Assembly (NCBI GenBank): GCA_016788905.1
Contig: JAEURZ010000004.1
Location: forward strand, 36,622 to 100,621
Origin: Elusimicrobiota bacterium
Lineage (GTDB): Bacteria; Elusimicrobiota; Elusimicrobia; FEN-1173
Direction of reading: 5' to 3'
Length of the DNA: 64,000 bases
In this document: piece by piece, positions 17,735 through 27,866 of the stretch
How positions within the stretch are numbered: the first letter of the stretch is position 1
How the letters are laid out: every line of letters begins with the position of its first letter
Program-made: the position numbers and the translations under genes
The notes under the pieces: generated by a model
Seen by the model: only the letters and a program-made list of their open reading frames with translations
Database searches by the model: none
Told to the model about the DNA's origin: nothing

Positions 17735-19627
17735 TTAGGCGGGATTCGGCGCGGGGGAAAAACCCGGCGCGGCCCCCCCCTCTTCCCCATTGGTCAGGTT
17801 CAAAGGAGGGGTGGTCGGTGGAGCCGGAGGACGACCATCGACGATGGCGTTGATCTCCTCGGCGTTCAGCACTTCTTTTTCCACAAGGGTTTTCGCCAAC
17901 GTTTCCAAAACAGCGCGGTAATCGGTCAGAATGGTGGTCACCCGCTCCTGCGCCTCGGCCACCAACCGTTTCACCTCTTCGTCAATCATTTGGGCGGTTT
18001 GGTCGGAATAATTTTGCCCAGAACCGATCTCTCGACCCAGAAACAGTTCTTCGGATTTTTTACGGTAAGTGATCGGGCCCAGCCGTTCGGACATACCGTA
18101 TTCGCACACCATTTTGTGGGCGATCTGTGTGGCCTTGGCCAAATCGTCCTGGGCTCCGGTGGTCACTTCGTTGAACGTCAACTGTTCGGCGATACGGCCC
18201 CCCAGCAAAATGCAAAGCCGATGGTTGATTTCCGATTTTGTCGTGAGGTAGCGATCCTCCGTCGGCAGTTGGAGAGTGTATCCCAACGCGGGCCCCCGGG
18301 GAATGATCGATACTTTGTGAACGGGATCCGTGGTCGGTAACTTTTTGGCCACCAACGTGTGCCCCGATTCGTGATAGGCGATGACCAATTTTTCTTTTTC
18401 GCTCATCATGCGGCTTTTCCGTTCGGGACCCGCGATGACGCGCTCAATGGCTTCTTCCAATTCGTTCATGTCCACGACTTTCTTGTTTCGCCGGGCCGCC
18501 AAAAGAGCCCCTTCATTCACAAGATTAGCCAGATCCGCGCCGGTGAACCCCGGGGTTCGTCGGGCAATGACCGAAAGGTCCACCCCCCCCGCCAACTTGA
18601 TGTTTTTTGCGTGAACCGTCAACACTTGCTCACGACCTTTCAGGTCCGGCATGGGGACGGAAACCTGGCGATCGAACCGGCCGGGCCGGAGAAGGGCCGG
18701 ATCCAACACATCGGGACGGTTGGTGGCGGCGATTAAAATCACCCCTTCTTTGGTATCAAACCCGTCCATCTCCACCAACAGCTGGTTCAGCGTTTGTTCC
18801 CGTTCATCGTGGCCACCGCCAATCCCGGCAAAACGTTGTCGCCCCACCGCATCGATTTCGTCAACGAAGAGAAGACACGGGGCATTTTTACGTCCTTGAT
18901 CAAAGAGATCTCGGACGCGTGAAGCGCCCACGCCCACAAACATTTCAACGAAATCCGATCCTGAACTGGAGAAAAAGGGAACACCGGCCTCCCCGGCAAC
19001 GGCCTTGGCCAGAAGGGTTTTCCCGGTTCCGGGCGAACCAAAGAGAAGAACCCCTTTGGGTATTTTACCCCCCAACTTTTGGAATTTTGCGGGCTCCTTT
19101 AAGAACTCGATAATCTCTTCGAGTTCTTCTTTCGCTTCATCACACCCGGCCACGTCCTTAAAAGTGACCTTCTGTTTCTTCGCGGACTGGAGTTTAGCTT
19201 TGGACCGCCCAAAAGCCATGGCCTGCTTGCCACCCCCTTGCATCTGACGGATGACCACGAACCACCAGAGGAAAAAGAAAACGCCAATCCAGAGGAGATT
19301 CATGAACATGGAATTGACCCAGCCCCGTTCGGGTTCCCCAGAAAACTGTGTGACTCCGGAAAGTTCAAGGTCTTCCACCAGTTTGGGGTCGTTGAGGGGG
19401 ATCGTTCGGAACGGAACCGTTTTCCCGCCCGCGTCATTAATGTTCCCGCGAATCAGGTCTCCCCCCACCCGGACTTCGTCTACCCGTTTTTCCTTTAAAG
19501 CGATTTTGAACTGGGAGTAAGGAATTTCTTTTTCGGACACACGGGCCGTGCGAAGACTTTGAATAAAGAACAGCACCCCCGAGAAGATCAAGAGCCAGAG
19601 TATCACGTTGCGACCGTTACTTTTCAT
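17735..19627 (-). CDS. ftsH: ATP-dependent zinc metalloprotease FtsH
   Basis: 630 residues from ATG 19627 (GGCGG ribosome site), chosen because upstream sequence in frame has no FtsH homology and runs into tilS. Order of parts: N-terminal membrane helix ([15 protein letters not shown]), periplasmic domain, second helix ([16 protein letters not shown]), AAA module with Walker A GSPGTGKT, Walker B LLFVDEID and second region of homology ([20 protein letters not shown]), then the protease domain with zinc motif HESGH. It degrades misfolded and regulatory membrane proteins at the inner membrane. Its C-terminus is Pro/Ala-rich. It follows tilS by 85 bases, a widespread arrangement. Confidence 0.97.
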   Translation of the reverse strand: MKSNGRNVILWLLIFSGVLFFIQSLRTARVSEKEIPYSQFKIALKEKRVDEVRVGGDLIRGNINDAGGKTVPFRTIPLNDPKLVEDLELSGVTQFSGEPERGWVNSMFMNLLWIGVFFFLWWFVVIRQMQGGGKQAMAFGRSKAKLQSAKKQKVTFKDVAGCDEAKEELEEIIEFLKEPAKFQKLGGKIPKGVLLFGSPGTGKTLLAKAVAGEAGVPFFSSSGSDFVEMFVGVGASRVRDLFDQGRKNAPCLLFVDEIDAVGRQRFAGIGGGHDEREQTLNQLLVEMDGFDTKEGVILIAATNRPDVLDPALLRPGRFDRQVSVPMPDLKGREQVLTVHAKNIKLAGGVDLSVIARRTPGFTGADLANLVNEGALLAARRNKKVVDMNELEEAIERVIAGPERKSRMMSEKEKLVIAYHESGHTLVAKKLPTTDPVHKVSIIPRGPALGYTLQLPTEDRYLTTKSEINHRLCILLGGRIAEQLTFNEVTTGAQDDLAKATQIAHKMVCEYGMSERLGPITYRKKSEELFLGREIGSGQNYSDQTAQMIDEEVKRLVAEAQERVTTILTDYRAVLETLAKTLVEKEVLNAEEINAIVDGRPPAPPTTPPLNLTNGEEGGAAPGFSPAPNPA

Positions 19628-19712
19628 GTGTCCGCCTTTCCGGGGTCTGAGTGCCCGGTTCCTGATCATCCCGCGCGCGAGAAAATCAAATTGTGGTTCG
19701 TTCGCTGGGGGG

Positions 19713-20678
19713 TCATCGGTGAGGCCGATGAAAAAAGAGAAATCTCCCGACCTTACCGACGTGGCCTTCCGGAATGTCCAAAGGGCCGTGGGTGCGATCC
19801 GAGGCAAAGCGTCGGACACGTTCCACACTCTCAAATCGGGTGAGCCCGTAAAGGTGGCGGAGTCGCCGCCTTTGTTCGGCTACATGATACCGTAAAAAGG
19901 AGGTCCGTTCAAGACGAATCGGCCGGGTCTTCCGTCGTAAAGAAAAGCGGGTTCGCCAATACTCTTCTTCGTCCTGAAGGATGCGAGCTGTTTGGGCCAT
20001 CCGTTGAAAAAATCCGGGGCGGAGGGAATTCCAGGATTGAAGAACCGGGCGAAGTCGATTTCGTAGAAAAATGGGTTTCGCGTTACTGGCGTCGTGGCGA
20101 GATGGAATGTTATTCGATGAAAGGTAATGGAGAACATCTTTTTTAGAAACGTTTAAAAAAGGACGAAGCAGGGTGGGCGGTTTGCCCAAGACGGGGATGG
20201 GCCAGGGGCTGGCCTCCCTCATTCCGGCCAACCCCCCAGGCCCCGCCCCGCGAATAAGATGCATGAATATCGTTTCCGTTTGGTCGTCCAGCGTGTGGGC
20301 TGTTGCGACCCCCGCGCAACGAAACCGCAAGGCCAGGCGGGCCAAAGCTTTGTAGCGGAGTTCCCGGGCCGCTTCCTCCAATCCGCGCCCGCGCCGAGCG
20401 GCCCAGTCGCGAACAGGAACGGAGAGAACACCGCAAGGGAGTTTTCTCCGGGCCGCTTCCTTTTGAACAAAAGTGGCGTCGCCCTGGGAGGCTCGGCCCC
20501 GGAGCCCATGGTTCACATGCCCCACGGCCAAATACCTATCGGTTTCTTTTCCCCAGCGGTCCGCCACATCCAGGAGCGCCATGGAATCCGGACCGCCGGA
20601 ACAGGCGATAAGTATTCGGGAAAACGTGTTTTCACCGAACCCGGATATCCGGACACGGAATTCCGCCTCCACGTTCAC
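19713..20678 (-). CDS. tilS: tRNA(Ile)-lysidine synthase
   Basis: 321 residues from a GTG start one base after the cyclase gene's TAG. The N-terminal PP-loop ATP-binding motif is ACSGGPDSMALL, followed by GHVNHGLRG and ATAHTLDDQTET, which are diagnostic of TilS. The enzyme puts lysidine at position 34 of the CAU-anticodon tRNA-Ile, an essential step for reading AUA. The protein is at the short end for the family and appears to have a reduced C-terminal domain. It sits directly upstream of ftsH. Confidence 0.94.
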   Translation of the reverse strand: MNVEAEFRVRISGFGENTFSRILIACSGGPDSMALLDVADRWGKETDRYLAVGHVNHGLRGRASQGDATFVQKEAARRKLPCGVLSVPVRDWAARRGRGLEEAARELRYKALARLALRFRCAGVATAHTLDDQTETIFMHLIRGAGPGGLAGMREASPWPIPVLGKPPTLLRPFLNVSKKDVLHYLSSNNIPSRHDASNAKPIFLRNRLRPVLQSWNSLRPGFFQRMAQTARILQDEEEYWRTRFSLRRKTRPIRLERTSFLRYHVAEQRRRLRHLYGLTRFESVERVRRFASDRTHGPLDIPEGHVGKVGRFLFFHRPHR

Positions 20679-20679
20679 G

Positions 20680-22722
20680 CTATTTGGACGTCATCACGAA
20701 CACCCCGTCCCAATCGGTGGGCGGGGGCGTATGAAGAAACTGGTCGCATCTCTTCACGTAAAGACGGGCGGGGATATCTTCCGGAAGGAGGTCGCGGACC
20801 CGAAGGAATTCGGTTCGGGACTCCTGAAAACGCCGGTCCCGGTACAGGCGGAGCGCATCGGAAAAAATCGCGAAGGCCTCTCGCTGAAGAGGGATCAAAT
20901 TGCCTTTCAATGCCACCAGTTCATAAACCCGCAAGGGTTTCTTTTTCCCCTCCACACGCATAAAATCCAATTCCCGCGCTTCGATCCCGTGATGGGCCGC
21001 CTGGTACGTTGATTCAGAGATAAGGATTTTGGTGCCGAACAATTTATTTGCTCCTTCCAGGCGCGACGCCACATTAACGGTATCCCCCATCACCGTGTAA
21101 TTGGACCGGGTGTGTGAGCCCAGCTCTCCGTAGAGAACCGTCCCTGTGTGAAGGCCGATTCGGAATTCCAACGGAGGCCACCCTCGGGACGCAAACTGTT
21201 TATGGAGGGAAGGGAGAGCGGCCACCTGCTCGAGCGCCGCTCGACAGGTTTGCAAGGCATGGTCGGGTTGTTCGAGGGGAGCGTTTCCGTACCCCATGAT
21301 ACAGTCACCGATGTATTTATCAAAGGTGATGTCGTGTTTAATCAAAATGTCTGTCATTTGGGTAAAATAGACATTCAAGAGCGTCACAAGCTCTGACGGT
21401 TGAAACTGTTCGGACAACGTCGTGAATTTGGCGAGGTCAGAGAAAAACACTGTGACTTCCCGGTTCCCGGCCGCCAGTACCCCCTGATCTTGGATGAGGA
21501 GATCCACCAGTTTGGGGGACATATAGCGGGACCAGGTGTTTCGAATCTTTTCCCGTTCCCGATCCGCAATGAAAAGACGGTATACCAACGCGTTAAAATA
21601 GGTCGCTAAGAAACCCAGGATCGGGGCAGCGTAGGGCAACAAGATGTTGCGGTTAAACGCCAGTTGACACAAATAATAATACCCCACCAGAACCATCCCC
21701 ACGGTAGCGCCCCCCACAAAAGTGGAGGAATGGGACATCAACAACCAGGACCCCACCGCAAAGAGGACTAAGATGAGCATCAACCAGGGACCGGAGGTGG
21801 CTTGGGTTTGAAAAAAGTTCCTTTTTAACAAATTGTTCAACGCGTTGGCGTGGATTTCAATTCCGTAAATAACAGGGGCCCCTGGAGCCGATTTGGCGTC
21901 AAAGAGCCCGGCGGCCGTGGCTCCGACAAGAACGATTTTCCCAGAAAAGAAATGGGGGTCGACCCGCCCTTTAAGAACATCCACGTAGGACGTGGTCGGG
22001 AAAGGGGATCGTGTGCTTTCGTCTTCCCGCCAATAGGTGTAGTTGAGATAAACTTCGTTCCAAAAGGATCCAGAATCCACTGGAGGGGTCGATTGCAGGA
22101 GAAGTTCTTCTGGTAATTTTCTTTCAGCGGCGGCCCAAGCCGCAAGACTTAAAGAGGGGATGAGCGTATCGCCCTGTCGGACCCACAGGGGCAAATGGCG
22201 CGTGGCCCCATCCTTTTCTGGGAAAATATTGACCATGCCTACCCCCACATGATTCCGTTGCAATTCGGGGACAGGCAAAAGCGGATCGGTGGGACGACCT
22301 TCCGGAGTTCGGTTAAAGAGAATAGCGAACGCGATGCGGCCGCTTCGCTCGGCCGCATCTCCCAAAACCGCATCGTCTTGAGGGTGGTCTGGATCCCGAT
22401 CCGTGAACAGGAGATCGAAAGCAACGGAACGGGCCCCCGCCTTCGTCAACACATGAATGAGTTGGGCGTGGTGCTTTCGCGGCCAAGGGAAAAGTCCCAG
22501 TTCGCGGATTGATTTTTCATCGATGGTAACGATGGAGACGCGAGGGTCCGGGAGGACAACCCCCCGAACCCAATAACGCAAATCCACAAATGCGTTTTCG
22601 AGATTAGCGAAAATAGGCGTGGTGTGGAGGACATAAACCCCCAGAGCCCCAAGGATATTGATGAAGAGGAGACCGGCGACTCCCCGATTTTTTTTAGGAA
22701 GTGGGGGCACGAAACCAAGCAA
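20680..22722 (-). CDS. CHASE2-domain membrane adenylate cyclase (class III)
   Basis: 680 residues from TTG 22722; GTG 22710 is an alternative start, and neither has a good ribosome site. Layout: one N-terminal membrane helix (about 15-33), a CHASE2 extracytoplasmic sensor to about 300 ([21 protein letters not shown]...[13 protein letters not shown]), three membrane helices (about 310-385) and a class III cyclase domain (about 420-600). The domain holds the metal-binding Asp residues (FFSDLAKFT and [11 protein letters not shown]), Lys/Asp substrate determinants and the NVASR Asn/Arg pair, so it looks active and specific for ATP rather than GTP. A helical extension follows. No cAMP receptor is visible in the window. 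Confidence 0.88.
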   Translation of the reverse strand: MLGFVPPLPKKNRGVAGLLFINILGALGVYVLHTTPIFANLENAFVDLRYWVRGVVLPDPRVSIVTIDEKSIRELGLFPWPRKHHAQLIHVLTKAGARSVAFDLLFTDRDPDHPQDDAVLGDAAERSGRIAFAILFNRTPEGRPTDPLLPVPELQRNHVGVGMVNIFPEKDGATRHLPLWVRQGDTLIPSLSLAAWAAAERKLPEELLLQSTPPVDSGSFWNEVYLNYTYWREDESTRSPFPTTSYVDVLKGRVDPHFFSGKIVLVGATAAGLFDAKSAPGAPVIYGIEIHANALNNLLKRNFFQTQATSGPWLMLILVLFAVGSWLLMSHSSTFVGGATVGMVLVGYYYLCQLAFNRNILLPYAAPILGFLATYFNALVYRLFIADREREKIRNTWSRYMSPKLVDLLIQDQGVLAAGNREVTVFFSDLAKFTTLSEQFQPSELVTLLNVYFTQMTDILIKHDITFDKYIGDCIMGYGNAPLEQPDHALQTCRAALEQVAALPSLHKQFASRGWPPLEFRIGLHTGTVLYGELGSHTRSNYTVMGDTVNVASRLEGANKLFGTKILISESTYQAAHHGIEARELDFMRVEGKKKPLRVYELVALKGNLIPLQREAFAIFSDALRLYRDRRFQESRTEFLRVRDLLPEDIPARLYVKRCDQFLHTPPPTDWDGVFVMTSK

Positions 22723-23635
22723 TGGTGCGGCGAAGACCCTCCTCCAGAGAAACGGTGGGATTCCATTTCAAGGCCCGACGCGCCAAGGAAATATCCGGCT
22801 GACGAATTTTAGGGTCATCCACGGGTAAGGGTTTGTGAACGATCCGGCTGGAACTACGAGTCAATTTTTTTACCATTCGCGCGACGTCTTCAATCGAATA
22901 TTCTTGGGGATTTCCAATGTTCATGGGGCCCACTTGAGATGAAAAAAGAAGCCGCAGCAGCCCTTCCACCTCATCGGTCACGTAGCAGAGCGACCTTGTC
23001 TGCCGTCCGTCACCAAAGACCAACAAAGGACTTTTAGCCAGGGCGGCGGAAATGAATTCAGGCACCGCGCGGCCATCCTTTTTTCGCATGCGGGGACCGT
23101 AGGTATTGAAAATGCGGGCCAGGCGGACCCGGACCCCATGGGTCCGGTGGTAGGCCATGGAAATGGCCTCGGCAAACCGCTTGGCTTCGTCGTAGACGCC
23201 CCGGGGACCCACGGGATTCACATGCCCCCAATAGTCTTCTTTCTGGGGATGAACCTGGGGATCACCGTAAACTTCTGAGGTTGAGGCCAGGAGGAAACGG
23301 GCTTTTTTGTCTTTGGCCAACCCCAACATTTTGTGAGTCCCAAGAGCGCCAACCTTCAGGGTTTGGATGGGAAACTCCAGGTAATCACGGGGGGACGCCG
23401 GGCTGGCAAAGTGGAGGACCCCGTCCAGGGGGCCGGGAAGATAGAGGTCTTGGGAAACATCGTGTTTGATGAAACGAAATCGATCGTGCCCGGCCAAATG
23501 GGCAATGTTGGCCGGCCTCCCCGTTAGAAAATTATCCACACAGAGGACCCGGTGACCCCGCGTCAGGAGCGCGTCACAAAGGTGCGACCCCAAAAATCCC
23601 GCCCCACCCGTCACGAGATACGTGCCTGTTTTCAT
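22694..23635 (-). CDS. NAD-dependent sugar epimerase/dehydratase, UDP-glucuronate decarboxylase-like
   Basis: 313 residues from ATG 23635, which overlaps the upstream gene by four bases. Extended SDR features: NAD motif [19 protein letters not shown], catalytic YxxxK as YDEAK, and the [14 protein letters not shown] and [10 protein letters not shown] segments characteristic of UDP-glucuronate decarboxylase (UDP-xylose synthase). It would make UDP-xylose for surface polysaccharide. A UDP-glucose dehydrogenase to supply its substrate is not in the window. The exact substrate is a family-level inference. Confidence 0.85.
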   Translation of the reverse strand: MKTGTYLVTGGAGFLGSHLCDALLTRGHRVLCVDNFLTGRPANIAHLAGHDRFRFIKHDVSQDLYLPGPLDGVLHFASPASPRDYLEFPIQTLKVGALGTHKMLGLAKDKKARFLLASTSEVYGDPQVHPQKEDYWGHVNPVGPRGVYDEAKRFAEAISMAYHRTHGVRVRLARIFNTYGPRMRKKDGRAVPEFISAALAKSPLLVFGDGRQTRSLCYVTDEVEGLLRLLFSSQVGPMNIGNPQEYSIEDVARMVKKLTRSSSRIVHKPLPVDDPKIRQPDISLARRALKWNPTVSLEEGLRRTIAWFRAPTS

Positions 23636-24561
23636 GGGAGGAGAAGGGTCAACCGGTCCACTCCCGCGAACACCACCCAACACATCCCCACACTCGCCAG
23701 GCCAAGGGCCGCCCGAATGGGCCCGGTGGACTTCTCCCACAATTTCGTGGCGGTGACTGAAGCGGTGTAAGCGGAAACCGCAAACGGCAGGAAACCCAAA
23801 TAGCCGACCACAGGCATTTCAAAGATTTTCCATCGATCCAACCCGGGAACAGAGTAGACCCAATGGGCCCCCGCAAAGGCGTTCCAAAATTCCCACAAGA
23901 GACCGCAGAAAAACCCTGCGGTCAGAAGAAGGGAAAAACGGCGAAGGGTTCCGGAGCGCCAGTCGGACAAGAGGGATTGCCCCCCTAAAAGCTCGTTAAG
24001 GGGTTCGAGCAAAAGGAGCGGAGCGGCCCATATGAGGGGGAAAAAGAGTTTAGGCCACAGAAGGGGCAGCACGAGACAAACCGTTCCAATGAGCCCCAAC
24101 ACCCAGCGCCCCGACCGCATCAGAGGGGACACAGAAACCGAACGCAAAAATCCGGTGTCGAGAAGATCGGCGGTTTCCAAAAGCGCTGGAACCACGGTGG
24201 CGTAGGAAATAAAATACCCCAACCAACGAACCGCTGTTTGCGTGGGGAGCCCCACATAGTGCCAATTTTGAAGGCGAAAATTTAAGAGCTCAAAGGCGGA
24301 CCAAAACACCACCGACCACAAAGAAAGAAAAAGAAAGCGGCCGGGGTAGCTGATCAGGAGAGACTCCCCTCTTTGACGGTAAACCCACCCATCCACGATC
24401 AAGATGTAACTCCACCAGGCGAACGCATAAAACCATCGGTCAAAGGGTTCCCGATCCAGTCGGGCCAGGGCAAAGGAGGTCAGCAAAATGCCAAAACCAA
24501 CCAGCATTAAAGCCCGCGCCAACTGGATCTGTGGATAGGGACGTTTCAAAGGTTTTTCCAT
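23632..24561 (-). CDS. polytopic membrane protein of unknown function
   Basis: 309 residues with a good AAGGAA ribosome site. I count about eight to nine hydrophobic helices (for example [54 protein letters not shown]), with aromatic-rich loops ([19 protein letters not shown]). I do not recognise the family. The placement, overlapping the nucleotide-sugar SDR gene by ATGA and following the GATase gene, gives no clear job. Confidence 0.75.
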   Translation of the reverse strand: MEKPLKRPYPQIQLARALMLVGFGILLTSFALARLDREPFDRWFYAFAWWSYILIVDGWVYRQRGESLLISYPGRFLFLSLWSVVFWSAFELLNFRLQNWHYVGLPTQTAVRWLGYFISYATVVPALLETADLLDTGFLRSVSVSPLMRSGRWVLGLIGTVCLVLPLLWPKLFFPLIWAAPLLLLEPLNELLGGQSLLSDWRSGTLRRFSLLLTAGFFCGLLWEFWNAFAGAHWVYSVPGLDRWKIFEMPVVGYLGFLPFAVSAYTASVTATKLWEKSTGPIRAALGLASVGMCWVVFAGVDRLTLLLP

Positions 24562-24577
24562 GTGAGGTTCCTTTAGA

Positions 24578-25354
24578 TTAAAAAGAGAGTTTAGCGGATT
24601 TGAACGTTGGGGACAAAGGCTTCCTTGTGAGTTGTCTTGTCCACCTGTCGAAAAAGGGTTCGGCGATCTGATGAAGGCCAGGAATTCGATGGGAAAGATC
24701 CTTTCGGATGTGTTGGCCCGTTCCCGGACCGACCGATTTTAAATCGTTCTTCGCTCCGGGAACAGCCAACCATTCCCGGATCATGGGGGCGTCCACTTCC
24801 AGGTGATACTGAAGTCCATACACGTGACGAGCGAAACGGAAGGCCTGGTTGGCACACAAAGACGAAGAAGCGAGACGGTGAGCTTTTGGGGGCAGATCAA
24901 ACGTGTCTCCGTGCCAATGGAAAACCCACGGCGATGGCGGGCTCCCGCGGAGGAGGGGATCCCGCTTTCCTTCAGAAGTCAGGTGGATCCGATACCAACC
25001 GATTTCCTTCTTTTTTTGTGGATACACCTTTGCCCCAAGAGCGTGGGCAACCAATTGGGCCCCCAGGCAAATCCCTAAAACAGGTTTCCTCGCTTCAATA
25101 GCTTTACGAATGTAAGCCACTTCTCGTTTCAAAAAGGGATAACGATTCGATTCGTAGACCCCCATGGGGCCTCCCATCACAAGAAGTCCCGGAAGAGAAG
25201 AAAGGGGTGGAAAGGACGGATTTCCTTGTGCGGTATCAATGCAGCGGTAGGGAACTTCTGCCTTTTCCAATGACGTCGCTATCGTCCCCACTCCTTCGTG
25301 GGGCACATGGCGAAAAACAATGAGGGGAAATAACGGGTTATTGCGCCGCGTCAA
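24578..25354 (-). CDS. class I glutamine amidotransferase (GMP synthase-like GATase)
   Basis: 258 residues from a TTG start overlapping ispH (TTGA). It has the class I GATase pattern: GLLVMGGPMGVYE, nucleophile elbow PVLGICLGAQLVAHALG with the catalytic Cys, and a His-bearing segment YGLQYHLEVD in the expected C-terminal position. It resembles stand-alone GMP synthase-like amidotransferases that hydrolyse gamma-glutamyl compounds, not true GuaA, since there is no ATP pyrophosphatase domain. The physiological substrate is not evident. Confidence 0.85.
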   Translation of the reverse strand: MTRRNNPLFPLIVFRHVPHEGVGTIATSLEKAEVPYRCIDTAQGNPSFPPLSSLPGLLVMGGPMGVYESNRYPFLKREVAYIRKAIEARKPVLGICLGAQLVAHALGAKVYPQKKKEIGWYRIHLTSEGKRDPLLRGSPPSPWVFHWHGDTFDLPPKAHRLASSSLCANQAFRFARHVYGLQYHLEVDAPMIREWLAVPGAKNDLKSVGPGTGQHIRKDLSHRIPGLHQIAEPFFDRWTRQLTRKPLSPTFKSAKLSF

Positions 25355-26355
25355 ACGCTGGTCCCTTCTCCCATCCGATGGCCCCGACCTTCCCGAGAAA
25401 GTAAGGGCCCCCCAGGACGGGCGCCCGGAAGGGGGTCGGTTAATTCTTTGGGGAGGGAAAAATGGGTGTCCTCGTTGCGGACCAAGACTTCTTCCACCAC
25501 GCCGCCCCGAACTTGAAGAAATGAGATCACCCCCTGAACCAAGTGTTCGGGCGCGGAAGCCCCGGCCGTGACCCCAACACTATTCACCCGCGAAATCCAG
25601 GAGGGATCGATTTCACTGGCCCCGTCAATGAGATGGGCGTCGCACCCCGACTGCCGGGCCACGTCCACCAGCCGTTGACTGTTGGAACTGTTTTTCGACC
25701 CCACCACCAGAAGCAATTTAATACCGCGACCCAAAAGGTCTTTTACAGCATCTTGCCTGTTTTGGGTGGCGTAACAGATATCGTCTTTGGGCGGGGTTCG
25801 GGCCTTGGGAAAACGCCCTTTAATGGCGAGGATCACCCCACGGGTTTCATCCAAACTGAGCGTGGTTTGGGTTAAAATCATGATCCGGTCTGCCGGAGAA
25901 AACATCAAACGGCTGACGTCTTCCACCGATTCAACCAGTTGGATTTTTCCGGGAGCCTCCCCCAATGTGCCGTCCACTTCATCGTGGGAACGGTGGCCGA
26001 TGAGAACCAATTGAAACCCTTCCCGCAAAAATCGGTGGACTTCCAGATGGACCTTGGTGACAAGGGGACACGTGGCATCAATCACGCGCAGTCCCCGTTC
26101 TTCCGCCCGTTCGCGCACCTCGGGAGACACCCCATGGGCGGAGAAAACCACCAAACTGCCTTCCGGCGCCTCATCCAAATGGTCAATAAAAATGACACCC
26201 CGGGTCTTAAAATCTTCCACCACGGCTCGGTTGTGAACTATTTCTTTGCGGACATAAACGGGCGCGGAAAAGCGTTCCAAAGCGATATTGACAATATCAA
26301 CGGCACGCACAACCCCGGCACAAAAGCCACGGGGACGAGCCAGAAAAACTTTCAC
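25351..26355 (-). CDS. ispH: 4-hydroxy-3-methylbut-2-enyl diphosphate reductase
   Basis: 334 residues. It catalyses the last step of the MEP isoprenoid pathway using a 4Fe-4S cluster. The three cluster cysteines are visible in GFCAGV (near residue 13), DATCPLV and DDICYATQNRQ. Other conserved parts are VFSAHGVSP, LIGHRSHDEVDGT, TQTTLS and VVGSKNSSNSQRL. A C-terminal tail of about 30 residues beyond the core is Gly/Pro-rich. It starts in an ATGA overlap with the gene upstream. Confidence 0.96.
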   Translation of the reverse strand: MKVFLARPRGFCAGVVRAVDIVNIALERFSAPVYVRKEIVHNRAVVEDFKTRGVIFIDHLDEAPEGSLVVFSAHGVSPEVRERAEERGLRVIDATCPLVTKVHLEVHRFLREGFQLVLIGHRSHDEVDGTLGEAPGKIQLVESVEDVSRLMFSPADRIMILTQTTLSLDETRGVILAIKGRFPKARTPPKDDICYATQNRQDAVKDLLGRGIKLLLVVGSKNSSNSQRLVDVARQSGCDAHLIDGASEIDPSWISRVNSVGVTAGASAPEHLVQGVISFLQVRGGVVEEVLVRNEDTHFSLPKELTDPLPGARPGGPLLSREGRGHRMGEGTSV

Positions 26356-27050
26356 CGCGGCGTTCGGTTGACCAGACCAAAAAACCGGTCTTGGAATTCA
26401 TCAAACAATTGGGTGCGGTTCAATAGGTCGGCCAGGGGTTTAATGAGCGCCGGATCGGCTTCAGCACGACGGAAAAATACCTCCACCTCCTGGCGTCGCC
26501 GTTCCTCGGAGGATTCAGGGTTAAAGAGGCCGCGCTCATCCAATTCGCGCATGTTAACGGAAAAACTTTGGGAGGTTTCTTCCAAAATAAATTTCATGAG
26601 GGAGAAACTCCACCCGCTTTCGGGTCCCACGATGACGGCCGCTCGGGCCACGTCCCGGGCGTCTAGGTCACGACGGATGGTCTTGGCCAATTCCCGCGCG
26701 TCGGTCCGGTGCGGTTCGGTGGCCGCCAGTTCGTTGCGGAAACTGTATTCCAGACCTCGGAAACTATCGGAAAAATTATCTTTAAAAAACCGTTCAAACG
26801 AGGAGGCATCGTCCCCAAAACCCTGGAACCGTTGGGAAAACATATCGGGGGTTAAAATTTGAGGTCGTTCAGCGATCACTTTACCCGTACGAAGGTTGGC
26901 AAGGGCGGGACGCGCAGAGACGGAGGAGATCAATTGATACTGAATCTCCGTCCGACCAAAGGTGGCCAGCCGGTGACGGGGAAACCGAAGCACCGTTGTT
27001 TGGCGCAGGGTTTCCCACAGATGATTGTAAGGACGACGGGGTGGAGCCAT
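26352..27050 (-). CDS. conserved-looking hypothetical protein
   Basis: 232 residues with a strong GGGAGGT ribosome site seven bases before the ATG. It is mainly helical and charged, without a signal peptide or membrane helix, and contains FGRTEIQYQLISSVSA and RQEVEVFFRRAEADPALI. I recognise no domain. It is directly coupled to ispH by an ATGA overlap, near the start of the long operon. Confidence 0.7.
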   Translation of the reverse strand: MAPPRRPYNHLWETLRQTTVLRFPRHRLATFGRTEIQYQLISSVSARPALANLRTGKVIAERPQILTPDMFSQRFQGFGDDASSFERFFKDNFSDSFRGLEYSFRNELAATEPHRTDARELAKTIRRDLDARDVARAAVIVGPESGWSFSLMKFILEETSQSFSVNMRELDERGLFNPESSEERRRQEVEVFFRRAEADPALIKPLADLLNRTQLFDEFQDRFFGLVNRTPR

Positions 27051-27110
27051 GGGGACCTCCCTGCCTTCAAGACTCCCCGAAGGGAAAGATGAGGGTGGAA
27101 TGAAAATGAA

Positions 27111-27374
27111 TTATTTTTTTGGTTCTTTTTTTGCCACGGGTTTTGCAACAGAATCCCCCGGTTTTCCATTGGGGGGAGGAACAACTTTCTCTTCGTCCTC
27201 AGGTTCAACCAGCTCGTTAAAATCAATAAAATCGTCCCCTTCCCCATAAAAAGACGCTTCGTCACCGGAGAGGGTCACGGGAGGCGCCTTCATGGAAGTA
27301 TAGATGAACACAAAGAGACCGATAAACACAAGAGTTCCCAACACAAAAGCCACCATTTTTTCCAACCGGTTCAT
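27111..27374 (-). CDS. small single-pass membrane protein with acidic/proline tail
   Basis: 87 residues: an N-terminal helix (MVAFVLGTLVFIGLFVFIYTSM) followed by an acidic stretch (DFNELVEPEDEEK) and a Lys/Pro tail (KPVAKKEPKK). The layout resembles small membrane-anchored accessory subunits, but no family is recognised. It is the first gene of the long minus-strand run, divergent from queD with about 70 bases between the start codons. Confidence 0.6.
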   Translation of the reverse strand: MNRLEKMVAFVLGTLVFIGLFVFIYTSMKAPPVTLSGDEASFYGEGDDFIDFNELVEPEDEEKVVPPPNGKPGDSVAKPVAKKEPKK

Positions 27375-27444
27375 GATTTTCTCTTGCCCCCATCCTCGAC
27401 GATATGAGTTGACCGTTCCACGCGATTATTTTAGCATACTTTCT

Positions 27445-27846
27445 ATGTTTCGCGTTGTGCGCCAAATCCATTTTTGTTACGGACACCGGTTGATGGAGTA
27501 CACCGGCAAATGCCGTCATCCCCATGGGCATAACGGCCGGGTGGAAGTTGAAATGACCGCCAAGAAACTGGATCGGCGTGGCATGGTGATGGATTTTGGT
27601 GAAATCAAAACCCATCTGCAGGCCTGGATCGATGACAACCTGGATCACCGGATGATTTTACGAAAGGACGATCGTTTGGTAAAAATTTTCAAGGAATTGG
27701 GCGAACCGTATTATCTCCTTTCCGATAACCCCACCGCGGAAAATATTGCCCGTGAAATCTTTCGGGCCGGCCGATCGAATGGCCTTCCCATCACGCGCGT
27801 GTCCCTCTGGGAGACCGAAAACAGTTTCGCCACGTATCAGCCCTAG
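27445..27846 (+). CDS. queD: 6-carboxy-5,6,7,8-tetrahydropterin synthase / 6-pyruvoyl-tetrahydropterin synthase family
   Basis: 133 residues from ATG 27445. An upstream in-frame ATG at 27304 would read through the divergent gene and is rejected. Zinc-binding histidines lie in YGHRLME and HPHGHNG, with the nearby Cys in GKCRHPHGH as the expected nucleophile. DFGEIK, LDHR and the C-terminal WETENSFATY complete the QueD/PTPS pattern. It makes the carboxy-tetrahydropterin precursor of queuosine, although PTPS-type folate roles are also known in this family. It stands alone on the plus strand. Confidence 0.92.
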   Translation: MFRVVRQIHFCYGHRLMEYTGKCRHPHGHNGRVEVEMTAKKLDRRGMVMDFGEIKTHLQAWIDDNLDHRMILRKDDRLVKIFKELGEPYYLLSDNPTAENIAREIFRAGRSNGLPITRVSLWETENSFATYQP

Positions 27847-27866
27847 AATTTCACGGGGCAGGCCGG

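Noticed and set aside
19628..19834. N-terminal extension of ftsH to 19834
   Set aside because: It runs into tilS and precedes the normal first membrane helix; ATG 19627 has a ribosome site.
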